Source of the DNA: a virus
Direction: 5' to 3' (one strand)
DNA: 64,000 bases
Virus record (IMG/VR): IMGVR_UViG_3300044701_001873
Location: 43,233-107,232 of that record
The position numbers and the translations under genes were made by a program. The notes under the pieces are model-generated. The model made no database searches. It had not been told where the DNA came from and worked only from the letters and a program-made list of their open reading frames with translations. This document shows positions 51,139 to 58,801 of this stretch, piece by piece. Each line of letters begins with the position of its first letter. The first letter of the stretch is position 1.

Positions 51139-52821
51139 TTAATCCATAAACTGCAATGATAATTTATTTTGTTTGTGCAATCTCCAAGAATTCAAAATAG
51201 ATTCATGAGATTCTAAATGTCCAAACTTATGCCCAGAAACAAAAGTAGAATCTATAGAAATATTTTCAATAAATATCGGACAATTATATACTTTTCCAAT
51301 CCCAGTAAAAAGAATATTTTCTACAATTGGAAGTTTATGATGAAATAAACAGCACTCAACACTTACAATTGATTGATCAGGAAACATCCAATCAGGATTC
51401 CAATAACAATGTATTGGAGTTTCGTTTATGGGATTAAGAACATATTTATTATTCTTATAATAAGTATTAACTATCTTTTTAGCATAATCTTTTTTCATAA
51501 GATAAGCAGTTGCTCCCCAAAAATTCCACATTCTTGGTGCTATTTCAAGAGACTCAACTTTAAAATGATCACTTATAATGAATAACTGAATACACTCCCA
51601 ATCTTTTGGCAGTTTACTATAGAATTCGTCCCAAGTAAAATTCCAATAAGAAACTGTTTCTAAACTTAAATCATCCTCACAGAAGAATGCATAGTCATCA
51701 TCAGTATCTTCTATCCATTTATTTAACATATTGATGTGAGACGCCGTGCAGTCAGCACCTCTCAAATTAACTATATCATCATCCAAATAATCAGATTCTA
51801 TTATATGATTATTATCTGGATATTTTTTAGATAACAAAAAATTAATTTCTGCTATATCATATTTAGAAAATTCACTTAATAACATATTCCTTCGAAGAGA
51901 ATTTTCTTCCAAACTTACGCAATATATTTTCGGAAAGTTTTTTAATTTATTTACTGAATTTTCTATCAGACATTTTTCAACTATCTTTTTTATATCATTA
52001 ATTCTATTTTGCCACCATAATAAAATATCTGCTCTAATTGATATTATTTTTTCTTCATCATTCAATAAATCTTTACACGTCTTAACTGCATCCTCCCAAG
52101 AAGTTGCAAAAATCCAAGGAGGATTTTTTTCATATTTAAATGTAGTTTCTATTTCTTTTTTAGAACCAACTACAACAGGAATAGCCCCATTCATAGATGC
52201 CTCATAAAGTCTAAAACAATCCAAAGAAGAATTACCGCGGCCGCATGGAACGAAAATTGATCTAGAATATATTTTACACATTTCATCTTTTGGCATAGAC
52301 CTACCAACAAAATGATTTGGAATGTTTAAAAAACTTGTAATCATTTTGGATCTATCGGATTTAATCTCACCCAAAAAAGACCAATTTAAATCTTTCTTTT
52401 CTTGAAATACTTTACATTCATTCGTATAACCAAGTGGAATATGCACAGTATTATCAGTATAAAAATAATTTTTATGATGATAATTTCTTAAAAATAATTG
52501 ACAGTAATTTGCTAATTTATTATGATCTTGCAAATCTTCACTCACAAACTCATCAGATAATTGTATTATAATTTCTGGATTTGTTTTTAATACAGCCTCT
52601 AAAACTTCATTATAAGTAGGTATATAACTCCAAGAATAATTTTGAGGTTCTCTACAGAAATATACAAAAATATCAAATTTTTCAGTAGTATTTTTAATAT
52701 TTTCTAATGATAGAAAATAATCGTCCCGTTCAACTTGACTAGGAAGTAATTCATTTACGATAAAATCATATTCGCACATATGATCTTTTGTTTCTATACC
52801 AAAGAATAATACTTTTATCAT
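51139..52821 (-). CDS. Two-domain glycosyltransferase
   Basis: 560 residues. N-terminal domain (1 to about 290): exostosin/GT-B-like, with HIPLGYTNECK (127-137), FLGEIKSDRSK (149-159) and the strong RGNSSLDCFRLYEASMNGAI (195-214). C-terminal domain (about 297-560): GT25-like, with KIYCVSLEENSLRRNML (298-314), ASHINMLNKW (360-369) and YAFFCEDDLSLE, with the EDD metal motif at 382-384. The protein could glycosylate phage tail or capsid proteins, DNA, or host glycans. More AT-rich than its neighbours, which suggests separate acquisition. Confidence 0.75.
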   Translation of the reverse strand: MIKVLFFGIETKDHMCEYDFIVNELLPSQVERDDYFLSLENIKNTTEKFDIFVYFCREPQNYSWSYIPTYNEVLEAVLKTNPEIIIQLSDEFVSEDLQDHNKLANYCQLFLRNYHHKNYFYTDNTVHIPLGYTNECKVFQEKKDLNWSFLGEIKSDRSKMITSFLNIPNHFVGRSMPKDEMCKIYSRSIFVPCGRGNSSLDCFRLYEASMNGAIPVVVGSKKEIETTFKYEKNPPWIFATSWEDAVKTCKDLLNDEEKIISIRADILLWWQNRINDIKKIVEKCLIENSVNKLKNFPKIYCVSLEENSLRRNMLLSEFSKYDIAEINFLLSKKYPDNNHIIESDYLDDDIVNLRGADCTASHINMLNKWIEDTDDDYAFFCEDDLSLETVSYWNFTWDEFYSKLPKDWECIQLFIISDHFKVESLEIAPRMWNFWGATAYLMKKDYAKKIVNTYYKNNKYVLNPINETPIHCYWNPDWMFPDQSIVSVECCLFHHKLPIVENILFTGIGKVYNCPIFIENISIDSTFVSGHKFGHLESHESILNSWRLHKQNKLSLQFMD

Positions 52822-52826
52822 ATTAT

Positions 52827-52949
52827 TTAATTACTTTTTAATATTTTAATACATTCTTTAATAGTGATATAAATGTAATGCCACTCATCATATAAAGTAA
52901 TATCAGAGTCTCTTTCAAAGAATTCAATAACTTTTTTTATTTTATTCAT
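52827..52949 (-). CDS. Very small hypothetical protein
   Basis: 40 codons from ATG at 52949: MNKIKKVIEFFERDSDITLY, then an aromatic/Ile-rich helix. Its ATG overlaps the stop of the upstream 90-residue gene (ATGA). The helical, low-complexity composition gives no functional clue; the 4-bp overlap supports translation. Confidence 0.5.
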   Translation of the reverse strand: MNKIKKVIEFFERDSDITLYDEWHYIYITIKECIKILKSN

Positions 52950-53218
52950 ACAACTACAGGTTCTTGTTGTCCTTCTGGAAGTTTTTCCCTATGAGGATTG
53001 AGTTGTTCTACTTTACCTGCAGGAAGTCCTTGTTGACCTGGAAGTTGTTTATCAGTAGTCGAAGTTATATCAATTACCTGATCCATAAGAAAACGATGAC
53101 GACTATATGAGCGATGTTGAGGATCAAAAGAAACCATCATTATCGCATCATTAATATCCCCACAGTGAGCAATAATTCTTCCAGTCTTATTTTCTGTTAC
53201 GATCCAATATTCGTTCAT
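52946..53218 (-). CDS. Conserved cyanophage hypothetical protein
   Basis: 90 residues. N-terminal small domain (YWIVTENKTGRIIAHCGDIN), then HRSYSRHRFLMDQVIDIT and a Pro/Gln-rich tail (GQQGLPAGKVEQLNPHREK). Function unknown. A 46-codon ORF overlaps its 5' end on the same strand in another frame. Confidence 0.65.
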   Translation of the reverse strand: MNEYWIVTENKTGRIIAHCGDINDAIMMVSFDPQHRSYSRHRFLMDQVIDITSTTDKQLPGQQGLPAGKVEQLNPHREKLPEGQQEPVVV

Positions 53219-53327
53219 CTTGTATATTGTTTTTAGTATTATAAGACACTCGTGGATTTCTGTAAAGACCTGGCCAAGTATCTCTTATAATTTCTGCTAG
53301 TTTGTATGGAGTTTCGGAGGTAATCAT
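53187..53327 (-). CDS. Small ORF coupled to the lysozyme-like gene
   Basis: 46 codons from ATG at 53327: MITSETPYKLAEIIRDTWPG, then LYRNPRVSYNTKNNIQDE and a short basic end. The ATG shares a base with the stop of the transglycosylase-like gene (TAATG) and its 3' end overlaps the 90-residue gene by 32 bp. It looks like a coupled mini-gene; function unknown. Confidence 0.5.
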   Translation of the reverse strand: MITSETPYKLAEIIRDTWPGLYRNPRVSYNTKNNIQDERILDRNRK

Positions 53328-53881
53328 TAGACAAATAATGTTTTTCTACTAGTACGTTGCTCTAAAAGAGATAATATTTTAGTGTCCTTTGCAGATTTTT
53401 TTATAGACTCATAATAATCATAATACCCATTATGCAATATAATCGCAGTCTTTAAAGAACCTGTTTCCTTTTGAAGGCGGCGAAGTTTGCTTGCAAGTAA
53501 CCATACAGATACTTCATCATCTTCTAGTAGTTGCTTCTTTGGTGGAAGTCCTTGAATAACTAACTCCTGAACTCCCATCTGCGCAACTCCAAAGGTCTTT
53601 ACATCAACTGGTTTGCGGTGCAATATCTCCTCATAAAGAACTGCAGCAAGAACATTTTCTGGAATATTAAATTGCTGACTTGCTTTTATGATATAAGGGA
53701 CTAAAGTTTCCAGTTTCTTATAACTCATTTCCTTTGTGATAGGAATATTAGAAACTGTATTACTTATCAACGTTGGTGTGATTGTTCTATCCTTCACTCC
53801 ATAATTGTTCAGAGTTTTATTTTGAGACTCTAATGGAACAAAGAATAAAACCAAAAGAATAGCAAAAATTATACGTTTCAT
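53327..53881 (-). CDS. Exported transglycosylase-like lysis protein
   Basis: 184 residues. N-terminal hydrophobic signal (RIIFAILLVLFFVPL, 3-17), then a helical domain with IIKASQQFNIPENVLAAVLY. EEILHR (84-89) offers a catalytic Glu at 84 or 85, followed by TFGVAQMGVQEL (97-107) and an aromatic HNGYYDYYES. The order E, GVAQ, aromatic block follows the lytic transglycosylase (SLT) plan. It could be a second murein hydrolase or a lysis/injection factor. The ATG has no near-consensus early promoter that I could identify. Confidence 0.6.
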   Translation of the reverse strand: MKRIIFAILLVLFFVPLESQNKTLNNYGVKDRTITPTLISNTVSNIPITKEMSYKKLETLVPYIIKASQQFNIPENVLAAVLYEEILHRKPVDVKTFGVAQMGVQELVIQGLPPKKQLLEDDEVSVWLLASKLRRLQKETGSLKTAIILHNGYYDYYESIKKSAKDTKILSLLEQRTSRKTLFV

Positions 53882-53952
53882 AAATCTTGTGTAATAGACA
53901 TAATAAACATAAAAAATCCGAAGAGTATGAAACTTATGAGAATGAATAACAT

Positions 53953-53977
53953 AAAAAAAAGGAGTTCAGAGAACTCC
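53953..53977 (-). terminator. Intrinsic terminator
   Basis: Stem GGAGTTC / GAACTCC, loop AGA, followed on the minus strand by a run of eight T. It ends the psbD / 44-residue transcript. Confidence 0.85.
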
Positions 53978-53989
53978 TCTTATTTATTT

Positions 53990-54124
53990 TTAACTTTGTC
54001 CTTGTGAATAGACGGGTTGTAAAATACCCCCGTCTTGATCATCATCATTATCGTGATCCTCATTGAGAATAATGATAAGAGCAAATACAAATAGAACTAA
54101 GTATAGAAAATACTGAGCGTTCAC
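53990..54124 (-). CDS. Small single-span membrane protein overlapping psbD
   Basis: 44 codons from a GTG at 54124 that overlaps the psbD stop (GTGA). The sequence begins [20 protein letters not shown], a clear transmembrane helix, then an acidic [10 protein letters not shown] and a tail [11 protein letters not shown]. There is no ATG alternative. Overlap with psbD suggests co-translation at the thylakoid membrane. It might be a small photosystem-associated or envelope protein; no named family recognised. Confidence 0.6.
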   Translation of the reverse strand: MNAQYFLYLVLFVFALIIILNEDHDNDDDQDGGILQPVYSQGQS

Positions 54125-55182
54125 AGTGCGTTACCTCGCGGTAGAACTTCCTCTGGGAACACAAAGTTCTCATGAGGTTGATCTGTAGGTGCCATCCAAG
54201 CACGAAGACCTTCATTGAGTAGAATGTTCTTCGTGTAGAAGGTTTCAAACTCAGGATCTTCTGCAGCCCTGATTTCCTGACTTACAAAGTCGTAAGCACG
54301 AAGATTAAGAGCCAGACCGATAATACCAATGCTACTAGTCCATAACCCCATGACAGGTACAAACAGCATGAAAAAATGAAGCCAACGCTTATTACTAAAA
54401 GCAATGCCGAAAATCTGTGACCAAAAACGGTTTGCTGTAACCATTGAATAGGTCTCTTCCTCTTGTGTTGGTTCAAATGCCTTGAATGTGTTCGCTTGAT
54501 CTCCATCTTCAAATAATGTATTTTCTACAGTTGCTCCATGAATTGCACAGAGCAGTGCTCCTCCTAGTATACCAGCAACTCCCATCATATGGAAGGGGTT
54601 GAGGGTCCAGTTGTGGAAACCCTGAAGGAACAGTAGGAACCTGAAGATTGCTGCCACCCCAAAGGATGGAGCAAAGAACCAACTGGATTGACCCAGTGGA
54701 TACATCAGGAATACAGAAACAAATACTGCGATAGGACCAGAGAATGCGATTGCGTTATAAGGACGGATACCTACCAGACGAGCGATCTCAAACTGGCGGA
54801 GCATAAAACCTATGAGAGCAAAGGCTCCGTGGAGCGCCACAAAAGTCCAGAGTCCCCCAAGTTGGCACCACCTGACAAAATCCCCTTGAGACTCAGGACC
54901 CCAAAGTAGAAGAAGAGAATGACCCATAGCATCTGCAGGCGTCGAAACAGCTGCTGTGAGAAAATTAGCGCCTTCAAGATAAGAAGACGCCAACCCGTGG
55001 GTGTACCAGCTTGTAACAAACGTTGTGCCAGTAAGCCAACCACCAAGGGCCAAATAAGCAGTGGGAAAAAGAAGTAATCCAGACCAACCCACAAAGACAA
55101 AGCGATCTCGTTTAAGCCAGTCATCCAGGACATCGAACCACCCCCTTTGTTGAATAGGTTGAGAAATTGTAGATGAAACCAT
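54121..55182 (-). CDS. psbD: Photosystem II D2 protein
   Basis: 353 residues, full length and uninterrupted. Recognised D2 landmarks are [20 protein letters not shown] at the N-terminus, the [19 protein letters not shown] region, [20 protein letters not shown] around the iron/quinone ligands, and the C-terminal [16 protein letters not shown]. It replaces the host D2 during infection to keep photosynthetic electron flow going. The promoter is a consensus sigma70 sequence fused to a late element. The stop overlaps a 44-residue membrane ORF. Confidence 0.97.
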   Translation of the reverse strand: MVSSTISQPIQQRGWFDVLDDWLKRDRFVFVGWSGLLLFPTAYLALGGWLTGTTFVTSWYTHGLASSYLEGANFLTAAVSTPADAMGHSLLLLWGPESQGDFVRWCQLGGLWTFVALHGAFALIGFMLRQFEIARLVGIRPYNAIAFSGPIAVFVSVFLMYPLGQSSWFFAPSFGVAAIFRFLLFLQGFHNWTLNPFHMMGVAGILGGALLCAIHGATVENTLFEDGDQANTFKAFEPTQEEETYSMVTANRFWSQIFGIAFSNKRWLHFFMLFVPVMGLWTSSIGIIGLALNLRAYDFVSQEIRAAEDPEFETFYTKNILLNEGLRAWMAPTDQPHENFVFPEEVLPRGNAL

Positions 55183-55203
55183 AATCTCCTTAACGATTTG
55201 TAA

Positions 55204-55237
55204 TATTTATTATAAGGTTTTTTATGGAGGATGTCAA
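55204..55237 (-). promoter_or_regulatory. Composite early/late promoter of psbD
   Basis: Minus strand TTGACA (55232-55237), 17 bp, TATAAT (55209-55214), continuing as TATAATAAATA, so the late element ATAAATA (55204-55210) starts inside the -10 box. Both elements are perfect consensus and lie 22-50 bp before the ATG, with AAGGAG as ribosome-binding site. Confidence 0.85.
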
Positions 55238-55254
55238 TGGGTGTTAGTGCTCAT

Positions 55255-55279
55255 AAAAAAGAGACCCTTTCGGGTCTCT
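55255..55279 (-). terminator. Intrinsic terminator
   Basis: Stem AGAGACCC / GGGTCTCT, loop TTTC, followed by a run of T on the minus strand. It ends the 84-residue gene just before the psbD promoter. Confidence 0.85.
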
Positions 55280-55301
55280 CAAATATCAAGAAGATCTTAA
55301 T

Positions 55302-55556
55302 TTACCAATTATCCTGAAGTTCATTACTTCTAGGTCTTCCCGCATCTCTTTTACGTCCTCCTGTTCGTCTATTATCTTCCTCTTTTCTTTTGGACTTTTC
55401 AGGATCATACTTGTCAGCAACCTCACCCATTCTTGCAACTCGTTCTGGGTCTTTATGTCTTGCAGCCTGCTTGAGCATTTTGCCTACGGGAAGTTTTTCT
55501 CTTTGAGCCATTTCAATCAATTCACACTCCAATATAAACCCTCTAAAAGTTTTCAT
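55302..55556 (-). CDS. Basic hypothetical protein
   Basis: 84 residues: N-terminal helix (KTFRGFILECELIEMAQREK), then a strongly basic disordered tail (SKRKEEDNRRTGGRKRDAGR). It could bind nucleic acid. A late promoter lies 21 bp upstream and a terminator 23 bp downstream, so it is a one-gene unit between psbD and the HNH gene. Not recognised. Confidence 0.6.
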   Translation of the reverse strand: MKTFRGFILECELIEMAQREKLPVGKMLKQAARHKDPERVARMGEVADKYDPEKSKRKEEDNRRTGGRKRDAGRPRSNELQDNW

Positions 55557-55576
55557 TTGTATCGATACTTTTTAGG

Positions 55577-55583
55577 TATTTAT
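55577..55583 (-). promoter_or_regulatory. T4-type late promoter ATAAATA
   Basis: ATAAATA on the minus strand, 21 bp before the 84-residue gene, just left of the HNH stop codon. Confidence 0.6.
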
Positions 55584-55587
55584 GTAT

Positions 55588-56022
55588 TCAATCGTCTTTA
55601 TGCCTTTTAACATAATCAATCATACTCTTAATCAACTCAACATCTTCATTAACATATCCAATCGTCCTATTACAAACATTACAAAGAAGACCTCTTACTT
55701 CACCAGTTTTATGATTGTGGTCAACATAGAAAACATCTACTCCACCACCTCTACCAGATTTTCTGCCTTTTGGGTCGGTAGATTTGCAAATAGCACATTT
55801 ATGTCCTTGTTTTTCTAAAAGAATATTATATTCTTCAATACCAATACCATAAACTCTTTTCAAGTTTTCATCTCGTTTTTTAATAGGGTCATAATTCTCT
55901 TGTTGTTTTTTTACATAGCAAGATTTACATTTTCCGTGATGACCATATGGTTTTCCATTTCTTACGGTTTGATAAAAATCCGTAAGTGGTTTTAGTTGAT
56001 TGCAGATTTTACAAGTTTTCAT
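55588..56022 (-). CDS. HNH homing endonuclease (endonuclease VII type)
   Basis: 144 residues. CKICNQLKPL and CKSC near the N-terminus, then GHKCAICKS and a core YVDHNHKTGEVRGLLCNVCN, the HNH / recombination endonuclease VII motif with four CxxC-type zinc ligands. It is free-standing and inserted between psbD and psbA. Endonucleases of this sort are commonly mobile and adjacent to photosynthesis genes, where they promote gene conversion of flanking psbA alleles. It has its own sigma70-type promoter. Confidence 0.88.
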   Translation of the reverse strand: MKTCKICNQLKPLTDFYQTVRNGKPYGHHGKCKSCYVKKQQENYDPIKKRDENLKRVYGIGIEEYNILLEKQGHKCAICKSTDPKGRKSGRGGGVDVFYVDHNHKTGEVRGLLCNVCNRTIGYVNEDVELIKSMIDYVKRHKDD

Positions 56023-56045
56023 AATCGTTTTTAGTTGTTAAAGTT

Positions 56046-56074
56046 ATTATAGCATAACTTTAACTATTTAGCAA
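56046..56074 (-). promoter_or_regulatory. Sigma70-type promoter of the HNH gene
   Basis: Minus strand TTGCTA, 17 bp, TATAAT, immediately after the psbA terminator's T-run. Weak -35, strong -10. Confidence 0.58.
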
Positions 56075-56097
56075 TAAAAAAGGGTCCCGAAGGACCC
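56075..56097 (-). terminator. Intrinsic terminator of psbA
   Basis: Stem GGGTCC / GGACCC with CGAA loop, then a T-run on the minus strand. It lies 22 bp after the psbA stop. Confidence 0.88.
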
Positions 56098-56118
56098 CAT
56101 TTTGATAAGAGTTGTTTA

Positions 56119-57198
56119 TCAACCAATAGAAGGTGCAGTGAGAGCAACAGGAGTTGCTTCAGCAGCAGCAAGGTCTAAAGGAAAGTTATGTGCGTTTCTC
56201 TCGTGCATCACTTCCATACCAAGTCCAGCACGGTTGAGAACATCAGCCCAAGTATTAACCACACGGTTCTGACTATCCAGAATGCTCTGGTTAAAATTCA
56301 GTCCGTTGAGATTAAAAGCCATCGTGGAAACACCAAGAGCAGTAAACCAGATGCCTACAACGGGCCAGGCAGCAAGGAAGAAGTGAAGCGAACGCGAGTT
56401 ATTAAAGGAAGCATATTGGAAAATAAGGCGACCAAAATACCCGTGAGCAGCAACGATGTTGTATGTCTCTTCTTCTTGTCCGAACTTATAACCATAATTC
56501 TGTGACTCGTTCTCAGTGGTTTCACGAACCAGTGAAGAAGTAACCAGAGAACCGTGCATCGCAGAAAACAGTGAACCACCGAACACACCAGCAACTCCAA
56601 GCATATGGAAGGGGTGCATCAGAATGTTATGTTCTGCCTGGAATACGAGCATGTAGTTAAAAGTACCAGAAATGCCAAGTGGCATAGCGTCAGAGAAAGA
56701 ACCTTGACCGAAAGGATATACAAGGAATACAGCAGAAGCAGCAGCAACAGGTGCCGAGTAAGCAACGCAGATCCAAGGACGCATACCTAAACGATAGGAG
56801 AGTTCCCATTCACGACCCATATAAGCATAGATGCCAATGAGGAAGTGGAATACAACAAGTTGGAAAGGTCCACCATTATAAAGCCACTCATCAAGTGAAG
56901 CAGCTTCCCAGATAGGATAGAAGTGAAGTCCGATAGCATTAGAAGAAGGAACAACGGCACCAGAGATGATGTTGTTTCCATACATCAGAGAACCAGCAAC
57001 TGGTTCGCGGATGCCATCAATGTCCACAGGGGGAGCACCGATGAATGCAATAATGAAGCAAGTTGTAGCAGCGAGAAGGCAAGGAATCATAAGGACTCCG
57101 AACCACCCGACATAAAGACGATTGTCGGTTGAGGTAACCCAGTTACAGAACTGGTCCCAAGTATTAAGTTGTCGTTGACGTGAAATTGTAGCAGTCAT
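56119..57198 (-). CDS. psbA: Photosystem II D1 protein
   Basis: 359 residues, full length, no intron. D1 landmarks are [40 protein letters not shown], the ligand region [20 protein letters not shown], and the C-terminal [20 protein letters not shown] with the processing site and a short extension. It replaces host D1 that turns over under light. A long leader (about 160 nt) with two hairpins lies between the promoter and ATG, which is unusual for this compact genome. Confidence 0.98.
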   Translation of the reverse strand: MTATISRQRQLNTWDQFCNWVTSTDNRLYVGWFGVLMIPCLLAATTCFIIAFIGAPPVDIDGIREPVAGSLMYGNNIISGAVVPSSNAIGLHFYPIWEAASLDEWLYNGGPFQLVVFHFLIGIYAYMGREWELSYRLGMRPWICVAYSAPVAAASAVFLVYPFGQGSFSDAMPLGISGTFNYMLVFQAEHNILMHPFHMLGVAGVFGGSLFSAMHGSLVTSSLVRETTENESQNYGYKFGQEEETYNIVAAHGYFGRLIFQYASFNNSRSLHFFLAAWPVVGIWFTALGVSTMAFNLNGLNFNQSILDSQNRVVNTWADVLNRAGLGMEVMHERNAHNFPLDLAAAEATPVALTAPSIG

Positions 57199-57360
57199 TT
57201 GTAAGAGTGTTAGATATGAGTTCGGGGGGACGAACTAGTATCATTATGTTCCACACCACCCTCCAGTGTGGATATGAGAGACGTGATTTACCCTCCCATA
57301 GGTCTCGGTTAACGGGAGCACAAAGATTAAGAAGTTGTAACAGTTCTTAACTTGATGTTG
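57199..57360 (-). promoter_or_regulatory. Structured psbA 5' leader
   Basis: About 160 nt between the psbA promoter and its ATG, with no gene. Hairpins: AGTTCG / CGAACT at 57219-57236 and CCACAC / GTGTGG at 57251-57271. It may control psbA translation or mRNA stability. Nothing resembling a known riboswitch was identified. Confidence 0.6.
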
Positions 57361-57394
57361 TATTTATCATAACACTTCCTGAAAAGGAAGTCAA
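57361..57394 (-). promoter_or_regulatory. Composite early/late promoter of psbA
   Basis: Minus strand TTGACT (57389-57394), 17 bp, TATGAT (57366-57371), running into TATGATAAATA so the late element ATAAATA (57361-57367) overlaps the -10 box. Same architecture as psbD. Confidence 0.8.
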
Positions 57395-57417
57395 GGGGTC
57401 TTCCCCAAATTTTTCGA

Positions 57418-57993
57418 TTACAAGGAAATATTTCTCTTAGCAGCGTGTCCTCTCATAAGACAATAATTAAGTTCATAAGAAGGATATTCAGAATTATTAT
57501 TGTGATACCCCAAAAACTTTTTCTTATAGTAAAGAACATCAAATTTTGAAGCAATATCATTTAATTTAAAATTTGATTTATGAATTTCATAAGTATTATC
57601 TCCCCAATCATCTTGAGGTAAGTTTGTGGGCCAAACAATCATTGCCCAATTTGTTCTATAGAGAATAAAGTCCAAACAATCAATGGCTTCAGAACGAAAT
57701 AAATGCTCTAAGATATCGCCAAAAATAACTAAATCATATCTATTTTGACAATGTTTTGTTGCAAAATCTTGAATTGATGTATTATAAACCTTATTATAAA
57801 TTGTATTTAATTTATACGTATCGATATAAGATTCGGTTGGCTCTATACAATCTATTCGAGAATGTTTAACTGCTTCTCTACAAAGATATCCCATCTTTCC
57901 TGCACCTGCACCTACATCCAAAACTGTGCTTGGATTAATTATTTGCAGATGATCTTTGATCATATCATTGAATACATTTATCGAAGATGGCAT
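57418..57993 (-). CDS. SAM-dependent methyltransferase-like protein
   Basis: 191 residues. Motif I VLDVGAGAGKMG (24-35), an acidic IDCIEPTESYIDTY, and YDLVIFGDILEHL form a class I methyltransferase fold. C-terminal part ends NYCLMRGHAAKRN. Substrate unknown; its neighbours do not point to DNA or protein. Divergent from the plus-strand small genes, with its own sigma70-type promoter. Confidence 0.75.
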   Translation of the reverse strand: MPSSINVFNDMIKDHLQIINPSTVLDVGAGAGKMGYLCREAVKHSRIDCIEPTESYIDTYKLNTIYNKVYNTSIQDFATKHCQNRYDLVIFGDILEHLFRSEAIDCLDFILYRTNWAMIVWPTNLPQDDWGDNTYEIHKSNFKLNDIASKFDVLYYKKKFLGYHNNNSEYPSYELNYCLMRGHAAKRNISL

Positions 57994-58011
57994 ACTAATA
58001 AATTTTTTTTT

Positions 58012-58041
58012 ATACTATCATACTTTTTATAAGTATGTCAA
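58012..58041 (-). promoter_or_regulatory. Sigma70-type promoter of the methyltransferase
   Basis: Minus strand TTGACA, 18 bp, TAGTAT, ending 19 bp before the ATG at 57993. Next to a plus-strand late promoter in an 82-bp divergent gap. Confidence 0.65.
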
Positions 58042-58045
58042 TGCC

Positions 58046-58052
58046 ATAAATA
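58046..58052 (+). promoter_or_regulatory. T4-type late promoter ATAAATA (plus strand)
   Basis: ATAAATA 24 bp before the 33-residue basic gene; second clear plus-strand late promoter in the window. Confidence 0.62.
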
Positions 58053-58075
58053 CTCATGTATCATAAGGACTAATA

Positions 58076-58177
58076 ATGTCTAAGTCGCCTAACAAGAAGG
58101 GAAAAAAAGGACCTTCAAAACAAAATCAAGGTAATGCGACTGCGAAGAAAGCAAAGAACGGCGGAAAGAAAAAGTGA
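58076..58177 (+). CDS. Very small Lys-rich protein
   Basis: 33 codons from ATG at 58076: MSKSPNKKGKKGPSKQNQGN and a Lys/Gly end. Highly basic and probably disordered; it could bind nucleic acid or be a virion or DNA-condensing peptide. A late promoter is 24 bp upstream and the next gene starts 6 bp after. Confidence 0.6.
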   Translation: MSKSPNKKGKKGPSKQNQGNATAKKAKNGGKKK

Positions 58178-58183
58178 GGAATT

Positions 58184-58375
58184 ATGCCAAGAGAATGGAA
58201 TACTCCAAAGCGTGAGCCTTGGAATGCTCCTATCCATAATATTCTAAAAGCCATCGACAATCACACGCAAGAATACTTCAAGAGCGGTGATGAGTGGCAC
58301 CTCGCAAAAGCAGAAATGTTAAGAAAATATTTAGATGAATTGAAGACTTGGATACATAAACAAGAAGGAAGATGA
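58184..58375 (+). CDS. Small conserved cyanophage protein
   Basis: 63 residues: N-terminal Pro/Trp (PREWNTPKREPWNAP), then a helical part (HNILKAIDNHTQEYF; LRKYLDELKTWIHK). Function unknown. ATG overlap with the next gene by 4 bp (ATGA). Confidence 0.65.
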   Translation: MPREWNTPKREPWNAPIHNILKAIDNHTQEYFKSGDEWHLAKAEMLRKYLDELKTWIHKQEGR

Positions 58376-58665
58376 AAATTAAATACCCCACCCTTGACAA
58401 TATTGTCCCAATGTTAGTTGCTTTTGTCGCAGCATCAATCGTTGGTATGACCTTTACAAATTATATAATTTGTAATTTTAAAGTAATGACAAGTCTTCAT
58501 TACTTGTATCTAGTCAAAGCATTTAATCAAACTGGAGCAAAACCACCCAGTAAGTGTGACGATAATACTTCAGAATCCGTTCAAACTCTAATGTCTCTAC
58601 TTGCAACTATCATCGCCCTTAAAGCGGACCTTAAGAGGAAACCTGAGGATAATAAAAATGAGTGA
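58372..58665 (+). CDS. Membrane protein, candidate holin
   Basis: 97 residues. A strong transmembrane helix (IVPMLVAFVAASIVGMTFTN, 11-30), a second weaker hydrophobic segment (LMSLLATIIALKADL, 73-87) and a basic/acidic C-terminus. Size and layout suit a holin or a holin regulator, and T4-type lysozyme and other lysis candidates lie nearby on the opposite strand. No holin signature was recognised, so this is inferred. Confidence 0.5.
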   Translation: MKIKYPTLDNIVPMLVAFVAASIVGMTFTNYIICNFKVMTSLHYLYLVKAFNQTGAKPPSKCDDNTSESVQTLMSLLATIIALKADLKRKPEDNKNE

Positions 58666-58801
58666 AGTAGTTTGGTCAGTGATTATAATGTTAGGTATTG
58701 GATTGCTTGGAGTTGCTTGGATAATCTACTACATACTTAAAGAAGCAACAGATGAATTAAATGTATCAATACAAGATCAAGAAGATCACCAGAGTCATTG
58801 A
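58658..58801 (+). CDS. Small single-span membrane protein
   Basis: 47 residues from ATG at 58658 (overlapping the upstream stop). One transmembrane helix (VIIMLGIGLLGVAWIIYYIL, 8-27) followed by an acidic tail (QDQEDHQSH). Could be an antiholin or spanin-like part; not recognised. Confidence 0.58.
   Translation: MSEVVWSVIIMLGIGLLGVAWIIYYILKEATDELNVSIQDQEDHQSH

Noticed and set aside
56119-57198. Possible psbA intron (known in some cyanophages)
   Set aside because: psbA is one uninterrupted 359-codon frame with all D1 landmarks in order.
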